Source: Candidatus Bathyarchaeota archaeon
GTDB lineage: Archaea > Thermoproteota > Bathyarchaeia > TCS64
Length of the DNA: 7,470 nt
Assembly (NCBI GenBank): GCA_016867505.1
Contig: VGJH01000059.1
Location: forward strand, 1 to 7,470
Direction: 5' to 3'
Below, piece after piece: positions 1 through 7,045 of the stretch. A program made the translations under genes and the position numbers. The number at the start of each line of letters is the position of its first letter. Position 1 is the first letter of the stretch. The notes under the pieces were generated by a model, which was not told the DNA's origin, ran no database searches, and worked only from the letters and a program-made list of their open reading frames with translations.

Positions 1-1
1 T

Positions 2-1180
2 GAATTAAAGAAAATCTGGAGAAATTTACCAAACAAAAATCAAAACCTTAAAGAAACCTTAATCGCAGTTGACGGAGGCGTCCAAACTAGTGAGTTCTCG
101 TATGGTGAATTTGTTGCAGTTGGTCGCGCATGTGCAATAATTCAAGAACCCGGTAAAGATAGAGAAATTGAAAGAAAAGTCAAGATTTATGTTGATAAAG
201 TTTATGATACTCGTGATAAAGGCTTCATTCCTAGTTATGTAAGGACAATTTGTGAATATGATGCTGCATATTCCGCAGCTTTGAAAGTTATTGAGAAAGG
301 AGGAAATCCAATTGTGTTAATGGATGGAAGCTTATACTTCAGTAGATTTCCGTATGCAATCAGGGAGTATCGGCATCATCCAATATTATTAAAACAGCTT
401 TTTGACTCAATTTCTAAACTGAGATGTTTTGGAAGAGATGCGGATATTCCGATTATCGCAATTTCAAAGGATTCATCAGTTTATTATCTTTACATGGAAC
501 TTTTAAAAACATTGATTAAAAGAGAGGGTAATCTTACATTATCAGCATTAGTAGATGACGCGTCTTCACCAATGGATTTATGGATTCTTTTTGATAAAAT
601 GAATGAAAAAGAGCAAGCTTCTCTTAGACCATATATTGAAAAAAATCCCTTCTTTGATTCAGAATTGGTTGAAGAATCTCGTGTAAATGAAGGATACACC
701 ATGCCACTAAATATTGCTCCAAGCATCTATTATTCACGGGATAAAACTATTCCAGCCTTCTTTAACCTACTCGATAAAACCCTAGATAAAGATAAGGCTA
801 AAATTCTAAAAGAATCTTTCGAGTCTTTTTTTGGGTGCCCTGGAGTGGCAACGATATATTGGCGACCCACAGATAAAGCTCGTACTTTTAGAGTGGATTT
901 CCTTTCATCTTCTCTAGGTGACTTTGATCCGTGGTCCTTAAAGAATAAAAATTCGTTAATGATATGTTATGACAAGGATAACCTTGAAAAAGTTTTGAAT
1001 CATCTTAGTTACTGGTACTGTAATGACATCGAGTATAATCTACCCCTTAAACAAGCTGATACACTTGCTAGATTTGATAGAGGACTCTATAGAAGCAAAT
1101 ATGAGCCCTTTATCATCAATAAACTGAAAGAGGCAGGGCATGTCATTAAAGGAACTAGACGAATGCTGAGGGAGATATAA
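2..1180 (+). CDS. nurA: NurA 5'-3' nuclease, 5'-truncated by window edge
   Basis: NurA is the RNase H-fold nuclease that pairs with the HerA translocase to resect DNA ends. The frame is open from base 2 with no stop, so 392 C-terminal residues are visible and the true start lies before the window. The TTG at 281 is not the start, because conserved NurA sequence precedes it. Visible motifs are AVDGG (catalytic Asp codon 71-73), a conserved Glu (254-256, in CEYDAAY) and LMDGSL (Asp 323-325). The C-terminal Tyr (1034-1036, in EYNLPL) is followed eight residues later by Asp (1058-1060). In Sulfolobus NurA the matching pair, as I recall it, is Tyr291/His299, so the last metal ligand appears to be His-to-Asp here. 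The stop TAA lies 2 bases before herA, implying co-transcription and translational coupling. The family assignment is strong; retained activity is inferred. Confidence 0.9.
   Translation, partial: ELKKIWRNLPNKNQNLKETLIAVDGGVQTSEFSYGEFVAVGRACAIIQEPGKDREIERKVKIYVDKVYDTRDKGFIPSYVRTICEYDAAYSAALKVIEKGGNPIVLMDGSLYFSRFPYAIREYRHHPILLKQLFDSISKLRCFGRDADIPIIAISKDSSVYYLYMELLKTLIKREGNLTLSALVDDASSPMDLWILFDKMNEKEQASLRPYIEKNPFFDSELVEESRVNEGYTMPLNIAPSIYYSRDKTIPAFFNLLDKTLDKDKAKILKESFESFFGCPGVATIYWRPTDKARTFRVDFLSSSLGDFDPWSLKNKNSLMICYDKDNLEKVLNHLSYWYCNDIEYNLPLKQADTLARFDRGLYRSKYEPFIINKLKEAGHVIKGTRRMLREI
1168..1174 (+). promoter_or_regulatory. Shine-Dalgarno site for herA inside nurA 3' end
   Basis: The purine run GAGGGAG lies 8 bases before the herA ATG at 1183 and within the last codons of nurA. 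It supports that ATG as the start and fits translational coupling of the two complex partners. Confidence 0.6.
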
Positions 1181-1182
1181 GG

Positions 1183-2766
1183 ATGCAGGAATATGGTGTT
1201 GTGATAGGTCAAGCAAATCCAAGTTTCTTTGATTTTAACATACAGAATCTGAAGAACAGGCCAGTTGCATACGAGTATGTTCAGTTAAATATTGACGAAC
1301 CTCAAGAGGATGGTTCACTGAAAAAATTGGAGGTTCTAGGGCAAGTAAAAGCAATTACCTCGAAACATCCATTTTATGATGAACGAACAACGCCAGGTGC
1401 TGCATGGAAACAACGTGAATTAGGAGCAGGAGATGAGCTTATCCAAGTTCTTGCTACAGCAAAAATCCTGGGCTATATCAATACGGAGGGGGGTAGAAGT
1501 GAAGTTAAGAGACCCAGATCTCCGCCAATGCCCGGAACACAAGTATACAAAGCATCAGATGAATTATTAAAAAAACTATTCACATTAGGAAAAGAGGAGA
1601 TTCCATTAAATGTGGGTTACTTATTACATAGAAAAAATATCACTATCCCTATTTCGGGCAAAGAATTACACAGACATACTGCAATCTTAGCGATGACAAG
1701 GTATGGTAAAAGCTACTTTGCTGGAAGAATAATTGAACAACTCCTCAAGCAGGGAGCAACAATCCTAGTCATCGACGCACATGGTGATTATGCTAATATG
1801 ACCTTCTCAGCTGATAATACGCCACACTCCTTCTATAAAGAAAGAGTAACTGTATATCGACCGCAGGGTGCTGAAGAGTACAAATCTGATCATGTCAAAT
1901 TGTTACACTTATCTGTTAGCCAATGCGGCTTTTCTGAGCTTTGTAGGCTTGCTAGAATTGATGGTAGCCTTCAAAGAGTAATACTTAGACGTATCCTGAA
2001 GTCTCTATATAAGGAAAAATCTAGATATTCCATTGATGACATAATTGACAAACTCGAAAACGAAATAAATGAAGGAAATGCAGAAAAACAAAGAAGATTA
2101 GCTAGAATAATTGAAAGACTTGAGGATTTAAAAGAACAAAAAATTTTTACTGAAGGAGAATTGGATGTAAAAGCCTTTTTTAAGCCAATGCAACTCTCAA
2201 CCATCTTTTTGAGTGGGATAACTGATAATACGCAAGATGTCTTGGTTGGCATGATACTGAGAAGCATTTTCAATGTGAAATATTCTCATGAACCATGGGC
2301 GACTGCACCAATTTTCATTTTTGTAGAAGAAGCACATAGATTCGCAGCTCCACCTGATGAAGGTGGAGGAAAATTCAGTAGAGATATCATTGCTAGAATA
2401 GCAGCTGAAGGAGCAAAATTCGGGGTATTTTTGACGGTAATAAGTCAAAGACCTAGAAGAATAGATCCAGATATTCTCAGTAACTGCAGTAATTTAGCAA
2501 TTTTAAGAGTGGTTAATAACCAAGACCAAGCAACCATCCAAGCAGCATCTGAGGCATTCAGTGAAGACTTACTATCAGATCTACCTGCACTTGAACAGGG
2601 AGAAGCGGTGCTTGTTGGACCATTTGTCCCAGTTCCGGTTATGATTAAAACAGCTGAAAGAGAAACTAAGCATGGTGGAAAAACCCCGGAGATAGCTAAA
2701 CTTTTGCAGGAGGCAATTGTTAGAGATCAAGAAGAGAAAGAGAAAATGAATCGTCGACTTTATTAG
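1183..2766 (+). CDS. herA: HerA hexameric DNA translocase/helicase
   Basis: HerA is an FtsK/HerA-type ATPase that pumps duplex DNA into NurA during end resection. The 527-residue protein has the expected order of parts. An N-terminal HAS-barrel spans roughly residues 1-100. The P-loop is AMTRYGKS (170-177, Lys176), which satisfies [AG]x4GK[ST] but has Ala first and few glycines. The VIDAHGDY motif at 196-203 is typical of HerA, and Walker B with its catalytic acid is FIFVEEAHRF (378-387, Glu382/Glu383). The arginine-finger region SQRPRRID is at 421-428. A helical charged insert (about 275-325) lies between, and the C-terminal lid has basic and acidic stretches. The ATG at 1183 has a good SD site and immediately begins the HAS-barrel. 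Its position directly after nurA and before mre11 matches the archaeal resection cluster. Length is normal for the family. Confidence 0.95.
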   Translation: MQEYGVVIGQANPSFFDFNIQNLKNRPVAYEYVQLNIDEPQEDGSLKKLEVLGQVKAITSKHPFYDERTTPGAAWKQRELGAGDELIQVLATAKILGYINTEGGRSEVKRPRSPPMPGTQVYKASDELLKKLFTLGKEEIPLNVGYLLHRKNITIPISGKELHRHTAILAMTRYGKSYFAGRIIEQLLKQGATILVIDAHGDYANMTFSADNTPHSFYKERVTVYRPQGAEEYKSDHVKLLHLSVSQCGFSELCRLARIDGSLQRVILRRILKSLYKEKSRYSIDDIIDKLENEINEGNAEKQRRLARIIERLEDLKEQKIFTEGELDVKAFFKPMQLSTIFLSGITDNTQDVLVGMILRSIFNVKYSHEPWATAPIFIFVEEAHRFAAPPDEGGGKFSRDIIARIAAEGAKFGVFLTVISQRPRRIDPDILSNCSNLAILRVVNNQDQATIQAASEAFSEDLLSDLPALEQGEAVLVGPFVPVPVMIKTAERETKHGGKTPEIAKLLQEAIVRDQEEKEKMNRRLY

Positions 2767-2769
2767 GTG
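2765..2769 (+). promoter_or_regulatory. Shine-Dalgarno site for mre11
   Basis: AGGTG sits 6 bases before the mre11 ATG at 2776 and overlaps the TAG stop of herA. It matches the archaeal anti-SD core. The same AGGTG word precedes rad50, which supports both starts. Confidence 0.6.
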
Positions 2770-2775
2770 CTTTAA

Positions 2776-4008
2776 ATGAAATTTGCTGTCTTTGCTGATG
2801 CTCATATTGGGAGAGCAATTCCTCTCGCAATTGCTGAACATAGAAGAAAAGCCTTTGAAAACGCATTCATCAAAACAATTGATTCAATAATTAAACACAG
2901 CGTAGATTATGTTTTCATTTGTGGAGATCTCTTTGAGAGACGAACTCTTCGACCAAAAATGGTTCAATTCGTTGAAGATGAGCTCTATAGATTAGCAATA
3001 GACATTCAAAAGTTGCATAAAAAGAAAATTAAAATACTATTAATTAGGGGAAACCATGACGGTCGCCCTGATTCAGATGCTCTCGATTATTTAAAACACC
3101 CTCTCGCAGATTACCTACACATTTTTCAAGACAAAAATCCAGTATTCACAGATGACAAAATTAGTGTAATCGGCTTAAATTATTATGATCGATTAGATAG
3201 GGCATATAATGAAGTAGTAAAAACAAGATTAAACGATTTACAGGGACTAAAAATTTTATTACTTCACGGATTCATAGCAAACTATAATGATGTACCTCCA
3301 TACAGTAGCAGCTTAACACTTGATGATCTATCAGAAGGAGATTTTGATTATGTTTTCACAGGCCATTATCATAAAAAATGTAATCCTAAAAAATTACAAT
3401 CAGGAGGATGGATTCTAACTCCAGGAAGCCTTGAAATCTATGATTTTGCGGAGACTCCAGACAAAGGCTATTACATTATTGATACAGAAAAACAGGATTT
3501 TACTTGGATACCAATTGACTCATTACATTACATGAAACAAGTTAAAATAGAAACAGAAAGAAACAAAACACCTTCATGGTATGAAGAAAAAATATCTGAA
3601 ACACTAATGGATTTTATTAATGAACTAAGATCCACAAAAAAAGAAGGATACCTAAAGATTAAACTCAGTGGAAGGCTAAGCGAAGGATGGCCAAGCGATA
3701 TTAACAATGAATTTATCAGTGAACTAATTAAAACTGAACCAAAGTTCCTGTGGGTCGATGTGGATACCATGGACATCGAATTACCACAAGAAACAGCAAT
3801 TATTCAAAAAGAAGGCGTAGAAGTATCAAACTATTTCCCAGGGATTAGCAGTTTTTCAGAGACAATCAAAGAAATGCATACCAAAATCAGAGATACCTTA
3901 GAGGAGGAAGCCAGTACACTTACAGGATTATTAACACCAACCCAAAGATCCCCAATAATTCATGAATGGCTGAAACATTTTGAACAAAAAAAGTTCAAAG
4001 GTGTATAA
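2776..4008 (+). CDS. mre11: Mre11 double-strand-break nuclease
   Basis: Mre11 is the Mn-dependent calcineurin-like phosphoesterase (endonuclease and 3'-5' exonuclease) of the Mre11-Rad50 complex. The 410-residue protein carries every phosphodiesterase motif in order: DAHIG (Asp8, His10), GDLF (Asp51), GNHD (Asn93, His94), LLHG (His164) and GHYH (His197, His199), followed by TPGSLE (215-220). Positions and residues fit the two-metal site of archaeal Mre11 with nothing missing. The DNA-capping domain should lie at about 250-340. The remaining residues, to 410, should contain the helical Rad50-binding segment that packs on the base of the Rad50 coiled coil. The gene begins 9 bases after herA and ends 3 bases before rad50, so the two subunits are almost certainly made from one transcript. 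Confidence 0.95.
   Translation: MKFAVFADAHIGRAIPLAIAEHRRKAFENAFIKTIDSIIKHSVDYVFICGDLFERRTLRPKMVQFVEDELYRLAIDIQKLHKKKIKILLIRGNHDGRPDSDALDYLKHPLADYLHIFQDKNPVFTDDKISVIGLNYYDRLDRAYNEVVKTRLNDLQGLKILLLHGFIANYNDVPPYSSSLTLDDLSEGDFDYVFTGHYHKKCNPKKLQSGGWILTPGSLEIYDFAETPDKGYYIIDTEKQDFTWIPIDSLHYMKQVKIETERNKTPSWYEEKISETLMDFINELRSTKKEGYLKIKLSGRLSEGWPSDINNEFISELIKTEPKFLWVDVDTMDIELPQETAIIQKEGVEVSNYFPGISSFSETIKEMHTKIRDTLEEEASTLTGLLTPTQRSPIIHEWLKHFEQKKFKGV
3999..4003 (+). promoter_or_regulatory. Shine-Dalgarno site for rad50
   Basis: AGGTG lies 8 bases before the rad50 ATG at 4012, inside the last codons of mre11. It is the same word as in front of mre11 and fixes the rad50 start. Confidence 0.6.
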
Positions 4009-4011
4009 AGC

Positions 4012-6072
4012 ATGTTGGAAAGTCTCACTCTACGGGGATTTAAATCGTATAAGAGCAGACAATTAATTCATTTTACCTCAGGAGTAAACAAAATATCAGG
4101 GAGAAACGCGACAGGAAAAACAACAATACTTGAAGCAATCTTATTTGCACTCTATGGTGAGGTACCTGGCGTAAACAAGAAAGATCTAGTGACCATAGGA
4201 CAAAATGAATTAAGTGTAAGCTTAAGTTTTAGAAATCCAATTACAAATCAAAAAGCAGTAATAAGTCGTAGTGGCCAAATAATTCAAAGTAATTTAGATA
4301 ATGATGAGTCATTCAAATCAACTGACTTGTTTTTAGACATTGAAGGAGATAAAGTGCCACTCACAAGAGAAAGAGATATTCAGGAAAGACTTCGGGAGTT
4401 TTTAGGGATAGGCAGAAGGACTTTCCTAAACGTAGTTTATGCTCGTCAGAAAGAGTTCATTGATATTCTTAATCCAGATAAAAATAGGATGAATGCAATA
4501 CTTGGCTTAACAACTCCAACAGAAATCAAAGAAGAACTAAGAGAGGTTAAAAAAATATTAGAAGAAAAGGGAAATTTGAAAGATAAAAATGCTTTTCTAG
4601 AAAGAATTCGAAATGCTGAAGAATCAATAAAAGAAAATAATCTCACATTGACAGAAAACCATAGAAGAAGAGAAAAAATAGTAATTGAATATGAAAAAAA
4701 CAGAAAGGAGCTAATATTAATTAAAGAAAAATTAACATCTATCGAAAATTTAGACACAAATTTAAGAAACTTTAACAAAAAACGCTCAGAACATGAAATC
4801 ATATCCAGATTATTTACAAATCAAACACAAAAATTATCAGAACTAATGAAAATAGTTGGAGATAATCCCGAGGAAAATTTAGTAAATTTACTGAAACGGC
4901 AAAAAACAGCTGAGTCGACTGAAGAACGTTTAAGGTTAATAGTTGAAGAGGAATTAAGTGATAAAAGACGAGTAATTGACATTGAAATTGGTAAACTGGA
5001 ACATAAAATTATTGACCATAACCGGTTAAGCAGCAGTGGTTTATCAACATGCCCAACATGTGGTCAACAAATTGATAAACAGCTCATTACCTTTGAGCTC
5101 TCGACTTGGACAATAGAGTTGGAAGAAAATAAGAGTAAATTAGTAAAAATTATGGATGAGATTAAAGAAGTTAATAATCAGGCAAAAATTGCTAGAGAAA
5201 AAAGAATTGAAATTGAACGAAGATTAACTGATTATAAATCAAGTTTAAAACAAGTAGAGGATATAAAAACTGAATTATCAACTATTGAAAAAAATAGAAT
5301 TGAATTAACTCTTAAACTTAAGGAAGACACGGATTTACTGCTAACAAACGTATCTGATCTCTTGAATGAAAAAATGAAAGATATTGAACTTGCACAACAC
5401 AGGGTTGAAGTTAAATTAAAAAATTTAAGAGATACATATTCAACCATATTCTCATCTGTTAAAACAAATGAAGGATTAATATCAGAAACAGACCGAGGAA
5501 TTAAAGAACTTGAAAGCCGACTTAATACACAAAAAAAAGTCCTCATAGAATCTAAGGCAAAAATTGAACAAATAGAAGAGTATGAGGAAAAAATCAGGGT
5601 TATTGATTATATTATTGATCAATATGGTATTTATGAAAAAGATATACGTGAAAATACACTGAGACGTTTAGAGGATTGGACTTTTGAATATTTTAAAAAA
5701 CTCACTGATCAACAACTCTATAATCGTTGCGTGATTGATAGAGAAAAATATACTTTAGAAGTACAGTTGAAGGATACGAGAAGAACTATCCCAGTGTGGC
5801 GTGCTGGTGGTGGCCATGAGAGCATTTTTGCTCTTGCAGAACGTTTAGCTCTACTACGCGTTGCAGGATTCTCACGCCTGCTTATTCTGGATGAACCAAC
5901 AGATGCAATTGACTCGGATAACATTCCACAGCTCTTAGAATATATTTCGAAGAGCTCCAGAGAAATTGAGCAAATTCTCATAGTAACTCACCATGGTCAA
6001 GGAGAAGACGATGATGTCAATTTATTGACTGTGAGTAAAGAAGAAGGAGAAAGTAAAGTCAGTCTAAACTAA
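4012..6072 (+). CDS. rad50: Rad50 ABC-ATPase with zinc hook
   Basis: Rad50 is the SMC-like ATPase that clamps DNA ends and controls Mre11. The 686-residue protein has an N-terminal half-ATPase with Walker A GRNATGKTT (30-38, Lys36) and Q-loop Gln146 in YARQKEF. A Lys/Glu-rich coiled coil runs from about 175 to 345, followed by the zinc hook CPTCGQQ (Cys347, Cys350) and the returning coil from about 355 to 550. The C-terminal half-ATPase has Walker B LLILDEPT (623-630, Asp627/Glu628), D-loop TDAID and H-loop VTHHG (His660). Total length is shorter than the roughly 880 residues of Pyrococcus Rad50, so the arms are short. The ABC signature is unusual: aligned by the following RLA, the LSGGE position reads AGGGH (598-602). 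All other ATPase motifs are intact, so I infer a working enzyme. The coil-coding stretch is markedly A-rich, as its Lys/Glu/Asn content predicts. Confidence 0.93.
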   Translation: MLESLTLRGFKSYKSRQLIHFTSGVNKISGRNATGKTTILEAILFALYGEVPGVNKKDLVTIGQNELSVSLSFRNPITNQKAVISRSGQIIQSNLDNDESFKSTDLFLDIEGDKVPLTRERDIQERLREFLGIGRRTFLNVVYARQKEFIDILNPDKNRMNAILGLTTPTEIKEELREVKKILEEKGNLKDKNAFLERIRNAEESIKENNLTLTENHRRREKIVIEYEKNRKELILIKEKLTSIENLDTNLRNFNKKRSEHEIISRLFTNQTQKLSELMKIVGDNPEENLVNLLKRQKTAESTEERLRLIVEEELSDKRRVIDIEIGKLEHKIIDHNRLSSSGLSTCPTCGQQIDKQLITFELSTWTIELEENKSKLVKIMDEIKEVNNQAKIAREKRIEIERRLTDYKSSLKQVEDIKTELSTIEKNRIELTLKLKEDTDLLLTNVSDLLNEKMKDIELAQHRVEVKLKNLRDTYSTIFSSVKTNEGLISETDRGIKELESRLNTQKKVLIESKAKIEQIEEYEEKIRVIDYIIDQYGIYEKDIRENTLRRLEDWTFEYFKKLTDQQLYNRCVIDREKYTLEVQLKDTRRTIPVWRAGGGHESIFALAERLALLRVAGFSRLLILDEPTDAIDSDNIPQLLEYISKSSREIEQILIVTHHGQGEDDDVNLLTVSKEEGESKVSLN

Positions 6073-6073
6073 C

Positions 6074-6107
6074 TTTTTTATGGAAGTTTTTTGGGTTTAT
6101 ATTTTTT
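6074..6107 (+). terminator. Oligo-T terminator candidate after rad50
   Basis: Immediately after the rad50 TAA there are three runs of six T on the plus strand (6074-6079, 6087-6092, 6102-6107). Archaeal RNA polymerase stops at such tracts, usually without a hairpin, and I see no strong stem here. They lie inside the 3' end of the convergent small gene, where they read as the Lys-rich C-terminus on the other strand. Confidence 0.5.
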
Positions 6108-6269
6108 CTCTTTAAATTTTCCAGTTAAACGTACATGTGTTCCTCCTCGATAAGCATCAGCTTCGAGTTGCTGGGTCATACGTTCACACTCTATACGCCA
6201 ACTGCATTGATCACAGTCATCTTCTTCACCCATCATACCAATGCAGGTAGGGCGATTGCCTTTGGACAT
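6078..6269 (-). CDS. Small four-cysteine protein, probable metal-binding, function unknown
   Basis: I do not recognise this 63-residue protein as a named family. It starts at ATG 6269-6267. Its N-terminal half holds four cysteines, Cys9, Cys19, Cys22 and Cys28 (C-x9-C-x2-C-x5-C), in a setting with Pro7, Gly11, Trp24 and acidic residues. This pattern suits a small zinc or Fe-S site. The C-terminal third is strongly basic (KFKEKKYKPKK, 51-61), suggesting nucleic-acid contact. No SD site is visible before the ATG. It could be leaderless, with the AT-rich block at about 6295-6303 as TATA, or it could be read from the methyltransferase transcript, whose stop is 41 bases upstream. It converges on rad50 with only 5 bases between stops. 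The cysteine spacing and regular composition argue for a real gene rather than a chance frame. Confidence 0.7.
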   Translation of the reverse strand: MSKGNRPTCIGMMGEEDDCDQCSWRIECERMTQQLEADAYRGGTHVRLTGKFKEKKYKPKKLP

Positions 6270-6310
6270 TCTTAAAAAGAAAAAATAGTGAATGAATAAA
6301 TATCTTTGTA

Positions 6311-7045
6311 TTAAATTCTGTTTACCTTAGCTTCTTGTTGCCTTAATTTTTCATATAACACGACAGCTGCAGAGACACCAACATTGAGGTTAGGCACATT
6401 TCCTTTCATTGGGATTTTTAAAACCTGATCACACCTCTCGAGTAAAGTTGGGCTTATTCCTTCACCTTCACTTCCCAGAATCAAAGTAATTGAACCAGTT
6501 AAATCGTGTTCCCAATAATCCTTTGTTCCAGATGAATCCAAACCAATGATCTGGAAACCTTCGTCTTTTAAGAGTTTGATTGCTGGATACAGATTTTCTC
6601 TAGCTACAGGGACGTTTGCTCCTCCACCCATACTCACTCTGAAAACTGTTGGTGTAAGCCCAACACTATCTTTTTTGGGAATTAAAACTGCATCCACACC
6701 TGTTGCATCAGCTGTTCTTAGAATGCTGCCAAAATTTTGAGGATCCTGAACACTATCGAGGATCACTATGCATGAATCTTTACCAGCCTGAGTAATAACT
6801 TGTTTAAGTGACACATATCCAGGCATACCAACCAGAGCAATTACACCTTGATGATGCCCAGTCTCAGATATTTTATCTAACCTTTCCTTCTCAGCCACAT
6901 CAATTGGTATTCGCTTCTTTTTAGCAAAATCAATGATATCGATTATTCTTTGCTCTTTTAGTGAGCCTTCTGAAATAATGATTTTCTTTACTCCACCACG
7001 TTTTAAAGTCTCATAGACGGGGTTTCTACCTTCAACTTGGGACAA
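6311..7045 (-). CDS. RlmB-like SpoU/TrmH-family rRNA 2'-O-methyltransferase
   Basis: This is a SAM-dependent SPOUT (trefoil-knot) ribose methyltransferase of 244 residues, the usual RlmB length. Bacterial RlmB makes Gm2251 in 23S rRNA; the target here is not proven. The N-terminal substrate-binding domain (about 1-72) contains VEGRNPVYETL and GHHQGVIAL. Motif I is LDSVQDPQNFGSILRTAD (96-113; Asn104, Arg110), motif II is LGSEGEGIS (190-198; Glu193), and motif III is IPMKGNVPNLNVGVSAA (211-227; Asn221). In motif III the Ser of the usual SLNV is Asn219. The start is TTG at 7045-7043: an in-frame TGA directly precedes it, the next in-frame Met is residue 74, and GGTG lies 5 bases upstream. A stand-alone enzyme of this type is more typical of bacteria, since most archaea guide such methylations with box C/D RNPs, so acquisition from bacteria is plausible. 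Confidence 0.9.
   Translation of the reverse strand: MSQVEGRNPVYETLKRGGVKKIIISEGSLKEQRIIDIIDFAKKKRIPIDVAEKERLDKISETGHHQGVIALVGMPGYVSLKQVITQAGKDSCIVILDSVQDPQNFGSILRTADATGVDAVLIPKKDSVGLTPTVFRVSMGGGANVPVARENLYPAIKLLKDEGFQIIGLDSSGTKDYWEHDLTGSITLILGSEGEGISPTLLERCDQVLKIPMKGNVPNLNVGVSAAVVLYEKLRQQEAKVNRI

Noticed and set aside
281..1180. TTG at 281 as the start of nurA
   Set aside because: The frame is open back to base 2, and the stretch before 281 contains the first catalytic Asp (AVDGG) and the conserved Glu of NurA. The gene is simply cut by the window edge.
1971..2448. Open frames on the minus strand inside herA
   Set aside because: They overlap the conserved HerA ATPase region fully and show no recognisable domain; they are antisense shadows.
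4446..4802. 118-residue open frame on the minus strand inside rad50
   Set aside because: Its Ser/Phe/Leu-rich composition is the expected mirror of the Lys/Glu-rich coiled coil, and the rad50 frame is intact with all motifs.
6546..6740. 64-residue plus-strand frame inside the methyltransferase gene
   Set aside because: It lies antisense to the conserved SPOUT core and has no recognisable features of its own.
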